The notes under the pieces are model-generated. The model made no database searches and was not told where the DNA came from. It saw only the letters and a list, made by a program, of their open reading frames with translations. A stretch of DNA of 64,000 nucleotides from Thiothrix winogradskyi (lineage in GTDB: Bacteria; Pseudomonadota; Gammaproteobacteria; Thiotrichales; Thiotrichaceae): positions 62,001 through 126,000 of the forward strand of contig NZ_CP091244.1 in NCBI RefSeq assembly GCF_021650935.1. The letters are read 5' to 3'. Made by a program: the position numbers and the translations under genes. Positions within the stretch are counted from its first letter, which is position 1, and every line of letters begins with the position of its first letter. Of this stretch, positions 53,731 through 61,854 are shown in pieces.

Positions 53731-54527
53731 GCGCCACCTCCATTACGGAATTTTTGCAGGTATGGGCCGAAACCATCCGCACCCATCCAGAATTTAACGA
53801 GGTTATGGACACCGTTGCTGGTCAGGGTTGCACCGGAAATCGCGTCGATTTCGTGCGTGGCTTTTTCGCCTTCGGTCGCTGCCATCTTGGTGACACGGAT
53901 AGCTAGGCTGCCATTGGCATCAAATACCTGTTTGCCCGACCACTTGTCTTTCCACTGCGGGTTATCGACTTCGCCACCCAAGCCCGGTGTTTCAGCGTGT
54001 TCATAGAAACCCAAGCCCACCACGGTATTGGCATCGCCTTGCAAGGCAATGAAACCGTGCAAGGTTGACCACAAGCCATAGCCGTGGATAGGCAGGATGA
54101 TTTTCTGCACCTGCCCTTGCGGGTCTTTCACCAAATACACCGTGGCGTATTTGGCACGGCGTTTGATCGACGCAATATCCTGTTCCTTGGTCAGCACTAG
54201 GTTTTGCTTGGGGTCAACCGAGGCGGCACGCGCATCGAAGGTGTTGGCATCGATCCCCTCCGCGTATGCGCCAGTTTGCAGGTCAACCACTTTGGCTTCC
54301 ACCTGTTTGAAGGCTTCCTCCACCGACTGCCCCGGTTTGGCTAAACCGGCGATTTGCAGGATGTTCTTTTTCTTGTCCAGCAACTTGTTTTCGTCCTGCA
54401 CTGGCTTCAAAGCCACGGCAGCGGCGGAAACGGCGACCGAACACACCAGACACAACAGCAACGCTACCCCGTAGGTTTTCACTTTGCTGTCATTGGGTAA
54501 GTCTAAAAATTGACGCACGAGTTTCAT
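53727..54527 (-). CDS. nqrC: Na+-NQR subunit C
   Basis: 266-residue subunit with one N-terminal helix and a large periplasmic FMN domain. FMN is attached covalently to a Thr in the motif DAISGATLTSNGV. GLGFYEHAETPGLGGEVDNP is the conserved domain core. Covalent attachment needs an ApbE flavin transferase, whose gene is not in this cluster. Overlaps nqrB and nqrD by ATGA. Confidence 0.95.
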   Translation of the reverse strand: MKLVRQFLDLPNDSKVKTYGVALLLCLVCSVAVSAAAVALKPVQDENKLLDKKKNILQIAGLAKPGQSVEEAFKQVEAKVVDLQTGAYAEGIDANTFDARAASVDPKQNLVLTKEQDIASIKRRAKYATVYLVKDPQGQVQKIILPIHGYGLWSTLHGFIALQGDANTVVGLGFYEHAETPGLGGEVDNPQWKDKWSGKQVFDANGSLAIRVTKMAATEGEKATHEIDAISGATLTSNGVHNLVKFWMGADGFGPYLQKFRNGGGA

Positions 54528-55744
54528 GATTTCGCCCCCGCATTGGCTGCTTGACGCTTCAGGCGGCGTTTGATGTTGGCTTTCATCACCGAATAATCCA
54601 TCAGCGGCGCGAACATATTCGCAAACAAAATCGCCAGCATCATGCCTTCAGGGAACGCCGGATTCACCACGCGAATCAGGATGACCATCACCCCAATCAA
54701 TACGCCGTACCACCAACGCCCGGTATCGGTATGCGCCGCCGTGACCGGATCAGTCGCCATAAAGATCATCCCGAACGCAAAGCCACCCGTGACCAAATGC
54801 CAGTACCAAGGCATGGCAAACATCGGGTTAGTGTCGCTACCGATGGTATTCAGCAAAATCGTTGTCACAACCATGCCGAACATCACGCCCGACACAATGC
54901 GCCAACTCGCAATCTTGGTGAACAGCAAAAACGCCCCGCCAATCAGGATTGCCAACGTGGAGGTTTCACCCAAAGAACCGGGTTCAAACCCGATAAAGGC
55001 ATCCCACCAGCTCACTGTTACCGCCTGCATTCCACCAGCCGCAGCCGCAGACAGCGTAGTTGCGCCGGAATAACCGTCAACCGCTACCCATACCGCATCG
55101 CCGGACATAAACGCGGGGTACGCAAAGAACAGGAACGCCCGCCCCGCCAGCGCTGGGTTAATGAAGTTTTTACCCGTACCGCCGAATACTTCCTTGCCAA
55201 TAATCACCCCGAACAAAATACCCATTCCCACCATCCATAACGGAATATCGGGAGGTAACACCAGCGAGTACAGAATGGAAGTCACAAAGAAACCTTCGTT
55301 GACTTCATGCCCACGCACTAGCGCGAACACCACCTCCGCCATCCCGCCCACAATAAACGTGGTCATGTAAATGGGCAGGAAATACAAAAAGCCGTGGAAA
55401 AAGTTATCGAAAAAGCTTTTCGGATCGTAACCGATCATATCCATGATCACGCCGCGCCAGCCTTCCGCGTGTTCCAGCCCCATGCCTTGCATCGCCAGAT
55501 TTGCCTGATAGCCGGTGTTGTAACACGCCATGAACATCACGGGAAACGTTGCCAACCACACATAACCCATGACACGCTTCAAATCGAGCGCGTCACGTAC
55601 ATGCGGTGCGCCAATGGTGCGGTTGGGCGGGCTATACAGCAGGGTATCGACCATTTCAAACAGGCCGTAATACTTGTGATATTTGCCGCCTTTGGCAAAT
55701 TTCGGCTCAACCTTGTCGAGCAGGCGGCGTAATTTATCCGTCAT
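54524..55744 (-). CDS. nqrB: Na+-NQR subunit B
   Basis: 406-residue integral membrane subunit with about ten helices; it is the sodium channel and holds covalent FMN (Thr in DGYSGATTLS) and riboflavin. FGGTGKNFINPALAGRAFLFF and PEGMMLAILFANMFAPLMDY are family blocks. The N-terminal soluble segment begins MTDKLRRLLDKVEPKFAKGG. Overlaps nqrC by 4 bp. Confidence 0.96.
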   Translation of the reverse strand: MTDKLRRLLDKVEPKFAKGGKYHKYYGLFEMVDTLLYSPPNRTIGAPHVRDALDLKRVMGYVWLATFPVMFMACYNTGYQANLAMQGMGLEHAEGWRGVIMDMIGYDPKSFFDNFFHGFLYFLPIYMTTFIVGGMAEVVFALVRGHEVNEGFFVTSILYSLVLPPDIPLWMVGMGILFGVIIGKEVFGGTGKNFINPALAGRAFLFFAYPAFMSGDAVWVAVDGYSGATTLSAAAAGGMQAVTVSWWDAFIGFEPGSLGETSTLAILIGGAFLLFTKIASWRIVSGVMFGMVVTTILLNTIGSDTNPMFAMPWYWHLVTGGFAFGMIFMATDPVTAAHTDTGRWWYGVLIGVMVILIRVVNPAFPEGMMLAILFANMFAPLMDYSVMKANIKRRLKRQAANAGAKS

Positions 55745-55747
55745 CGC

Positions 55748-57088
55748 TTATTCCCCCTTTTCCAGCATCCGCAAGCATTCACGCAAAGCAGGGCCGTATT
55801 CGTATTTGCTGTGACACACGAAAGTACACAGGGCGAGATCATCTTCATCGAGTTCCAACGCGCCGAGCTGTTGCGCCATTACGGTATCGCGTACCAGCAA
55901 GGAACGCAGCAATTGCGTTGGCAAAATATCCAGCGGCATGACCTCTTCGTAATTGCCAATCGGCACCATCGCACGGTGACTGCCGTGTTGCGTGGTGGTC
56001 ATCGCAAAACTGGCGTGCCGCACATCGGGGCGCAAAAACACATTGAGGATGGAAAACTGCTTGAGTAACGGATTCAACCAATGCAGGAACAAACGCGGCT
56101 GCCCTTCGGCAATCACTGCCACTTGCACGGTGTAACGCCCCAGATACGCGCTCCAACCCGCTGCACGGAACCCCGCCAACAACGAACCGGCAATCACGCG
56201 GCATTGCTGGCAATCGAGTTGCCCTTCCACAATATCGTCGGTGCTTGCGCCCAAACGGGTACGCAGCAAACGCGGCTTTAACACCGTCGGGCCTGCCAGC
56301 GAAATAATGCGTTCCACGTACAGCTTGCCGGTGGTGAAAAGCTTGCCAATCGCAATCACATCCTGATAGCCGATGTACCACACGGTTTTGTGTTCGCTAA
56401 CGGGATCAAGGAAGTGGATGTGCGTACCGGGCAAACCTGCCGGATGTACCCCCGACCATTCGTGATAGCTGATATTGCTAGCGGTCGATTTGGGAATGGC
56501 ATCGCCAGCTTTGTGATTGACGAATACCTTGGGGGCAAGTTTGGCAATCAGCGTCAAACCGTGCTGGAAGGCTTCCGCCTGTTCCGCCAAGATAATCGCG
56601 GGGTCGGCAGCCATTGCGTAGGTGTCAATCGCCGTGACGAAAATGGAGGCTGGTGAACTGTCGGCTTTAGGCACTTTGCTGTAAGGACGGGTACGGAATG
56701 CGACCCACTGCCCTGAATCCAGCAATTGCTGGCGAATGCTATCCACATCCAATGTCGACAATTGCTCAGGGGAATAAGCGGGGAAACTGACTGCCTCTTC
56801 CTGCGCATCCAACTGAATGACGACCGAGTTCAACACCCGTTTCGCCCCTCGGTTGATCGCTTTGATGACACCGCCGCCCGGTGAAGTGAAATTAACGCCC
56901 GGACTCTTGCGGTCAGTGAACAGAACCTGTCCACATTGTACCCGATCCCCTTCCTGAACTTGCAAAGCAGGGCGCAAGTCGTGGAAGTCACGCCCCAACA
57001 CGGCAACCGTCTGGGGGGCAGGGTGTGCATAAACCGCTTGTTCCGGCTTACCCGTAATGGGCAAATCCAGACCTTTTGTGATTTTCAT
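55748..57088 (-). CDS. nqrA: Na+-NQR subunit A
   Basis: 446-residue soluble subunit that helps form the quinone site. Start ATG 57088 (MKITKGLDLPITGKPEQ) matches the family; a TTG at 57100 would add four residues. Visible blocks are FTDRKSPGVNFTSPGGGVI and GTHIHFLDPVSEHKTVWYIG and the C-terminal FVCHSKYEYGPALRECL. It is the first gene of the operon; a promoter candidate is at 57154-57182. Confidence 0.96.
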   Translation of the reverse strand: MKITKGLDLPITGKPEQAVYAHPAPQTVAVLGRDFHDLRPALQVQEGDRVQCGQVLFTDRKSPGVNFTSPGGGVIKAINRGAKRVLNSVVIQLDAQEEAVSFPAYSPEQLSTLDVDSIRQQLLDSGQWVAFRTRPYSKVPKADSSPASIFVTAIDTYAMAADPAIILAEQAEAFQHGLTLIAKLAPKVFVNHKAGDAIPKSTASNISYHEWSGVHPAGLPGTHIHFLDPVSEHKTVWYIGYQDVIAIGKLFTTGKLYVERIISLAGPTVLKPRLLRTRLGASTDDIVEGQLDCQQCRVIAGSLLAGFRAAGWSAYLGRYTVQVAVIAEGQPRLFLHWLNPLLKQFSILNVFLRPDVRHASFAMTTTQHGSHRAMVPIGNYEEVMPLDILPTQLLRSLLVRDTVMAQQLGALELDEDDLALCTFVCHSKYEYGPALRECLRMLEKGE

Positions 57089-57153
57089 GTGCTGCAACAA
57101 CGCTCTTGAGGGGAAATGCGCCCGCCGTCGTTAGCGGACGTTTAAGCTTGCGA

Positions 57154-57182
57154 ATTATCAAGAAATGTCGACAATGTTGCAA
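57154..57182 (-). promoter_or_regulatory. Candidate sigma70 promoter of the nqr operon
   Basis: On the minus strand: -35 TTGCAA (57177-57182), a 17-bp spacer, -10 GATAAT (57154-57159). Transcription would start roughly 60 nt before the nqrA ATG. Matches are 4/6 and 5/6 to consensus. Read by eye only. Confidence 0.5.
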
Positions 57183-57303
57183 GCTCACAGGGCAAATAAT
57201 GCGATTTTTTGGGTTTTTTCGTAAAGAGTGTCAGCACTTTAATGGTGCGGGGTTGCACCAGTACGAGTAGGTGTGCACTGAGCATGAAACATCTGCCGCA
57301 GGA

Positions 57304-57350
57304 GCTTGCCAGGCAAGCGAATCGCTCGCCAAAATACATATTTTATGTAT
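57304..57350 (+). promoter_or_regulatory. Two inverted repeats and -10 box before the Phd-VapC genes
   Basis: GCTTGCC-A-GGCAAGC (57304-57318) and ATACATA-TTT-TATGTAT (57334-57350) are perfect inverted repeats. The second overlaps a consensus -10 TATAAT at 57348-57353, about 30 bp before the antitoxin ATG. This is where an antitoxin/toxin complex would bind to repress its own operon. Confidence 0.62.
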
Positions 57351-57381
57351 AATGCACAGAATCAGTATTCGAGGTAACACA

Positions 57382-57663
57382 ATGGCAAACGTACTTACCC
57401 CCCGGATTTCCGCCACCGAACTGGCACGAAATCTCGCTTCCGCTATTGATCAGGTGCGCGTATCGCGCTCTCGCCTGATTATTACACGCGGCAATCAAGA
57501 CGTTGCCCAGCTTGTTCCTGTAATCAGCAATGGCGCAACTTTGGCAGACTTGGATAGGTTATTAAAACGCCATAGCCTCAGTCAGGAAGAAAAACGTGCT
57601 TTCAGCCAAGATCTGCGCACCATCCGTGAGGCGGCAGCGTTGCCGACATCAGCATGGGATTGA
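57382..57663 (+). CDS. Phd/YefM-type antitoxin
   Basis: 93-residue antitoxin; ATG 57382 follows GAGG. The N-terminal part RISATELARNLASAIDQVRVSR then SRLIITRGNQDVAQLVP fits the Phd/YefM DNA-binding fold. The C-terminal helix (about 55-93) is the neutralising part. The toxin gene starts 10 bp before its stop. The pair begins the conflict-gene island that runs to the window end. Confidence 0.86.
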   Translation: MANVLTPRISATELARNLASAIDQVRVSRSRLIITRGNQDVAQLVPVISNGATLADLDRLLKRHSLSQEEKRAFSQDLRTIREAAALPTSAWD

Positions 57664-58115
57664 TCATCGACACCAACGTTTTCATTGACGCTGAAAACGG
57701 ACGACTGGAACTGGGGGCAATCCCGGTATTGCAAACCGAGCCAGTGTTCATTGCGGCGATCACGGTGTCAGAACTGCTTGCCGGGGTTAAGCTTGCCAAA
57801 ACCCCAGAGGAATACATGCATCGGCATACCTACGCCGAGAGCATCCTCAATAGCATTCCGGTGCTGGATTTTGATACTGAGGTCGCTCGCACCTATGCTG
57901 AGTTGTATGCGCAAGCTTTGGGGCAACAGCGGCGTAGTAATTTGAATGTGCATGACCTGCAAATTGCCGCGACGGCGTTGGTGCAGGGTTATAGCATCCT
58001 GACTACCAATGTTGATGATTTCAAGGGTGTTCCCGGTGTGAGGTTGATCAGCCCGTATGCGTTGCGGGGGAATACGATTCACGAAGAGCAAGCGAGTTAC
58101 GTTGCAAATTCTTAA
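57654..58115 (+). CDS. vapC: VapC-type PIN-domain toxin
   Basis: 153-residue PIN ribonuclease. The four acidic residues are in place: Asp6 (IIDTNVF), Glu40 (TVSELLAG), Asp101 (VHDLQIAATAL) and Asp121 (TTNVDDF). VapC toxins cleave tRNAs or the ribosomal sarcin-ricin loop using magnesium. The ATG overlaps the antitoxin gene by 10 bp. All active-site residues are present, so it should be active unless neutralised. Confidence 0.92.
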   Translation: MGLIIDTNVFIDAENGRLELGAIPVLQTEPVFIAAITVSELLAGVKLAKTPEEYMHRHTYAESILNSIPVLDFDTEVARTYAELYAQALGQQRRSNLNVHDLQIAATALVQGYSILTTNVDDFKGVPGVRLISPYALRGNTIHEEQASYVANS

Positions 58116-58185
58116 CACGTTATAGAATCTTATATGTCGTGCTAAACTCTTAAGCAATCATTTTCTTGGGCTTAAGGGGCAATAC

Positions 58186-58548
58186 ATGGCAATTATCACA
58201 CTGCGCGGCGACGATGCCGCATTCATGCAAGATTTATCCGCACAACTGGCGCAAGACCTGCAATGGGTCGGGCTGGATGCGGATGTGCAACTCAATACAC
58301 CAAGCAATAGTGAAGCGACACGCGGCGATCCGGTGACGTTAGGGGTGATTGCGTTGTCAGCGGTGGCGGCGGGTGGTGCGCTCACGGTTTTCTTGGGGAA
58401 GGATGGCGGTTTGTCGGCACTGGCGAAGGTGCTGGAAAAGTACATCGAAAGCCGTAAGGTGGAAGTGGCTATCGAAACCGATGATGGCAAGAAGGTGAAG
58501 GTTAGCGGGTCATTGACGGCGATTAAGGCGGTATTGAAACAAGTGTAG
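58186..58548 (+). CDS. EACC1-like small adaptor protein of a STAND-NTPase conflict system
   Basis: 120-residue protein; AAGGGG precedes the ATG. The N-terminal half (ITLRGDDAAFMQDLSAQLAQ, about 1-30) is followed by a Gly/Ala-rich helix (VIALSAVAAGGALTVFLG, about 52-70) and a C-terminal LEKYIESRKVEVAIETDDGK then VSGSL. This layout fits the effector-associated constant component described beside CHAT or trypsin effectors and STAND NTPases. The CHAT-NTPase gene starts 8 bp after its stop, so the two form one operon. The assignment is by pattern only; no enzyme motif is visible. Confidence 0.62.
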   Translation: MAIITLRGDDAAFMQDLSAQLAQDLQWVGLDADVQLNTPSNSEATRGDPVTLGVIALSAVAAGGALTVFLGKDGGLSALAKVLEKYIESRKVEVAIETDDGKKVKVSGSLTAIKAVLKQV

Positions 58549-58556
58549 GGTATCCC

Positions 58557-60242
58557 ATGCAGCAGTACACACTGGAATTGTTCCGCAAGGATGACTCGCG
58601 CTTTGAGTTACGGGTGTTGGATGGCACATGGTTAACGTTTCCGCTGATTGAGCAGGCGGAGATTGATGCGCTGTTGGTATTAGCGGCGCAAGATTACCGT
58701 GTGAATGCGCCTGATCTGGAGCAACGTGGGCAAGACTTGTTCAACTGGATCGATCGGCATAGTAATGGTTGGTTGCGGCGGGTGCGCCAGATGCAGCAGC
58801 CGATGACCTTGGTGTTGGATGTGCGCGAGGCGGGTTTGCGGCATTTGCCGTGGGAATTGCTGCACGATGGCGTGAAATTTTTGTGTGCTGATCCATTCCA
58901 GTGGTTTACGCCGTTGCGCCGTGTGACTCCCGCCGAACGCAAGCATGACTGGCAGCCGCAAAAGCGTCAGCTTGGGGTGTTGTTCATGGCGAGTTCGCCG
59001 GAGGATGTGCAGCCGGTGCTGGATTTCGAGGCGGAAGAATCCGGTATTTTGCAAGCGACGGCACGCAAGCCGCTGGATTTGCAGGTGGAAGAAAGCGGTT
59101 CCTTGCAGGGCTTGGAGGAACGGCTGACGGAACGTGCCGATAGCCCGGATGTGATTCACTTCAGCGGTCATGCCGACATTGACAAAGCCAGTGGTCAGCC
59201 GGTGTTTTTGCTGGAAGATGAAGTGGGTCGGTGCGCTCCTGCTACCCCGCAAGCACTGGCGAAGACTTTGCGCGATGCCAACAGTGCGCCGCGTGTGGTG
59301 TTCCTGTCCGGTTGCCGTACCGGGGAATCCAGCCAGCAAGACGGTATGTTGTCGTTCAGCGAACAAGTGGTGACAGCGGGTGTTCCAGTGGTACTGGGCT
59401 GGGCGTTGCCGGTGGGCGATGTGGCGGCTTCGCAGGCTGCGGCAGCGTTGTATGACAAGCTGGCGACGGGCTTTGGGATTGCCGAGGCGGTGGCATTGGC
59501 ACGGCAGGCATTGCTGGAAAACCATTCCCCCTATTGGCATTTGTTGCGCTGTTACGTGGACGGCTCGGCGCTGAATCCGCTGGTGGCGAAAGGCAGGCAG
59601 CCGATACGTCGGCATAATACGCCGCAACAGTTTCTGGATGCGGGCGGGCGTGTGCCGGTGTGTGCGCGGACGGCGTTCATCGGGCGGCGGCGTTTGTTGC
59701 AACGCAGTTTGCGGTGCTTGCGGGCATGGCAGGGGGATGAGGCGTATGCCGAGGGTATCCTGCTGCACGGCATGGGCGGCTTGGGCAAAAGCAGTACAGC
59801 GGCGCGGCTGATTGACCGTTTGCGTAACAGCCACGAAGCGGTAGTGTGTTACGGCGGGCTGGATGAAACCGCGTTGGTCGCCGCGCTTGGCAAGGCATTG
59901 CCCAAGGCACAAAGCCTGCTGAACGATGCCCAGCAAACGCTGGAACAACGCCTGCGCGAACTGTTCGAGCCGGAAGACAATCCGCTGTGTGCAAAACCGC
60001 TGCTGCTGGTGTTTGACGATTTCGAGCAAAACATCCCGCTGGAGCGGCGCAAGCTGGGGCAGGCGGATTACCATCCGGCGAGTCTGGCGGTGCTGCATAC
60101 CGTGTTGCAAGCCATCCACGATAGCCAGAGTGATACGCGGGTGATTGTCACCAGCCGCTTTGCTGTGCCTGTGCCGCGCCCGTGCCGCGCCCGTGCCGCT
60201 TGCATAGCGAGAACCCGCAAACCTTGCACGCTGCCGACCTGA
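58557..60242 (+). CDS. CHAT protease-STAND NTPase, N-terminal frame of a split gene
   Basis: 561-residue frame. About residues 60-340 form a CHAT (caspase-like) peptidase with His205 in HFSGHAD and Cys253 in FLSGCRTG as the catalytic dyad; QVVTAGVPVVLGW and ARQALLENHSPYWH are further CHAT segments. A STAND-type NTPase follows: Walker A GMGGLGKS (405-412) and Walker B LLLVFDDFE (Asp487/488), then TRVIVTSRF. The true reading stops at the tandem 11-bp duplication at 60171-60192; the last 16 or so residues here (RARAACIARTRK...) are frameshift product. The natural partner frame is 60182-61738. Confidence 0.85.
   Translation: MQQYTLELFRKDDSRFELRVLDGTWLTFPLIEQAEIDALLVLAAQDYRVNAPDLEQRGQDLFNWIDRHSNGWLRRVRQMQQPMTLVLDVREAGLRHLPWELLHDGVKFLCADPFQWFTPLRRVTPAERKHDWQPQKRQLGVLFMASSPEDVQPVLDFEAEESGILQATARKPLDLQVEESGSLQGLEERLTERADSPDVIHFSGHADIDKASGQPVFLLEDEVGRCAPATPQALAKTLRDANSAPRVVFLSGCRTGESSQQDGMLSFSEQVVTAGVPVVLGWALPVGDVAASQAAAALYDKLATGFGIAEAVALARQALLENHSPYWHLLRCYVDGSALNPLVAKGRQPIRRHNTPQQFLDAGGRVPVCARTAFIGRRRLLQRSLRCLRAWQGDEAYAEGILLHGMGGLGKSSTAARLIDRLRNSHEAVVCYGGLDETALVAALGKALPKAQSLLNDAQQTLEQRLRELFEPEDNPLCAKPLLLVFDDFEQNIPLERRKLGQADYHPASLAVLHTVLQAIHDSQSDTRVIVTSRFAVPVPRPCRARAACIARTRKPCTLPT
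60171..60199 (+). repeat. Tandem 11-bp duplication that splits the CHAT-STAND-TPR gene
   Basis: GTGCCGCGCCC at 60171-60181 is repeated exactly at 60182-60192 and followed by a partial GTGCCGC. Two full copies shift the frame by 11 nt. With one copy, the frame from 58557 continues directly into 60182-61738 with the junction reading ...AVPVPRPCRLHSENP. Confidence 0.92.
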
Positions 60243-61738
60243 AGAAAAAGCTGGCGCAATTGCCGGGTTTGTTGCCTGTCACCACGGGCAATGAGCAGGA
60301 TAGGGACGTGGAAAATGCCTTGCGCTTGCGGGCGGTGGAGGTGGCAGCGGGCAATCCGCGATTGCTGGAATGGCTGCATGGCGTGTTGCAAGAGCGCAGC
60401 CTGCCAATCAGTTCCTTGCTCGACAAGCTGGAACAGGAAGAGGCGCGATTCCGCGAAGACGTGCTGATCAGCGAATTGGTGGACGCGCAAACGCCCGCCG
60501 TGCGCCATACGCTGGCCTGTGCCGCGCTCTACCGCCTGCCCGTGGTGCTTGCCGCCATCGAAGCCCTGAGCGATGACCCACAAACCGCGCAACACCTGCA
60601 AACCGCCGCCCGCGTCGGGCTGGTGGAAATCACCCCCACGCTCGACGGCGACCACTACTTCGTCTCCAACCTGCTCGACAGTGCGCTCGCCGACACCCTC
60701 GATGTGAGCGAACGCCAGCCACTAGCCGCCAAAGCCAGCCAATATTTGTTTGAAACCACTAAAGATGGCAGATCAGAAGCGTGGAGTCTGGAAATCGTGC
60801 GGCTGGCAGTGCTGGGGCAGGAGCAAGCGATTGCGTTGGAAGTGGGTGATTTACTCGCCGATGAGATGAGAATACAAAGTCGCTATCGGGAAATTGAAAC
60901 ACTTTGTAACTCTATTTTGGCTTTGGGTGATAGCTGCCGCATTTTGGCGCAACTCACAGTGGCATCCATGACATTGGGGTATTCAAATGCCTCAAAACAT
61001 ATTGAACGTGCCGTTTCCTTACTGCCTGTTGATCGCTCAAACTTGTCGAATGAGAAATTAAAAGAGACAGCATTTACTTTGGGTGTTTACGCCGACATCC
61101 TGCAAGCCCGTGGGCAACTCGACGAGGCGCTCAACATACGTGAGAATCATGAGCTACCCGTCTATGAGAAGCTCGGCGATGTGCGCTCCAAAGCGGTGAC
61201 GATGGGGAAGATCGCCGACATCCTGCAAGCCCGTGGGCAACTCGACGAGGCGCTCAACATTCGCCAGACAGAGCAGCTACCCGTCTATGAGAAGCTCGGC
61301 GATGTGCGCGAAAAAGCGGTGACGATGGGAAAGATCGCAGACATCCTACAAGCCCGTGGTCAACTCGACGACGCTCTCAACATCCGGGAGAACCACGAAC
61401 TTCCGGTCTATGAGAAGCTCGGCGATGTGCGCTCCAAAGCGGTGACGATGGGTCAGATCGCGGACATCCTGCAAGCGCGGGGGCAACTCGACGACGCTCT
61501 CAACATCCGGGAGAACCACGAACTTCCGGTCTATGAGAAGCTCGGCGATGTGCGCGAACTGCTGGTTGGGCGTGCCAAACTTGCCATGCTGCTGTGGCAA
61601 ATGGATGCAGCCGCCAACGCTGCCCGCGTGCAGGAATTGCTGTGTCTCGCCCTGAGCGATGCGCGGCGTTTACGCATCCCCGAAGCCGGAATCATTGAAA
61701 ATATCCTGTCGCAAATGGGCTTGTCCTGCGACCCATAA
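60182..61738 (+). pseudogene. C-terminal frame of the split gene: STAND arm and TPR repeats
   Basis: 518 codons open after the duplication. Residues about 1-190 continue the STAND NTPase (helical arm and winged-helix-like part: GNPRLLEWLHGVLQ, HTLACAALYRLPVV, DGDHYFVSNLLDSALADTLD). Then TPR-type helices follow, including four nearly identical 41-residue units (ADILQARGQLDEALNIR... to ...TMGKI) at 61091-61559, and a short cap (ELLVGRAKLAMLLWQMDAA). It is marked as broken because no ribosome site precedes 60182; it would be read only through frameshift reversal, slippage or a downstream start. Full-length product would be about 1056 residues. Confidence 0.82.
61091..61559 (+). repeat. Four near-identical 123-bp TPR-coding units
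   Basis: Units begin at 61091, 61214, 61337 and 61460 (the last runs about 100 bp before diverging). Each encodes 41 residues starting ADILQARGQLD. Units differ at only a few positions (ENHELP or QTEQLP; DEAL or DDAL). Such identity at DNA level indicates recent duplication or gene conversion. Confidence 0.93.
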
Positions 61739-61744
61739 CACCCT

Positions 61745-61790
61745 CTTGCCCCCTTCACCCCTTGCGGGGGAAGGGTCGGGGATGGGGGGT
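61745..61790. repeat. CCCCTTC...GAAGGG repeat, copy 2
   Basis: CCCCTTCACCCC-TTGC-GGGGGAAGGG followed by TCGGGGATGGGGGG and, after a few bases, GTTCGGAGTGA. It matches the element at 45945-45990 nearly base for base. It lies 7 bp after the TPR gene stop and can fold as its 3' hairpin. Confidence 0.76.
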
Positions 61791-61833
61791 AACGGTTCGG
61801 AGTGAGGTTTTCATGGTTTATCTATAGAAATAA

Positions 61834-61854
61834 TTGCATACTATAACTATGCAA
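61834..61854 (+). promoter_or_regulatory. Inverted repeat across the AbiEi start codon
   Basis: TTGCATA-CTATAAC-TATGCAA is a perfect 7-bp inverted repeat centred just before and including the ATG at 61849. AbiEi-type antitoxins are known to bind inverted repeats and repress their own operon. In RNA the same sequence could hide the start codon. Confidence 0.6.

Noticed and set aside
58680..60119. 479-codon open frame on the minus strand inside the CHAT-STAND gene
   Set aside because: It lies antisense to clear CHAT and Walker motifs, is rich in Arg/His/Gln as expected of a shadow frame, and has no domain or ribosome site.
61091..61559. Regular direct repeats considered as a CRISPR array
   Set aside because: Units are 123 bp, contiguous, coding and have no spacers; they are TPR repeats.
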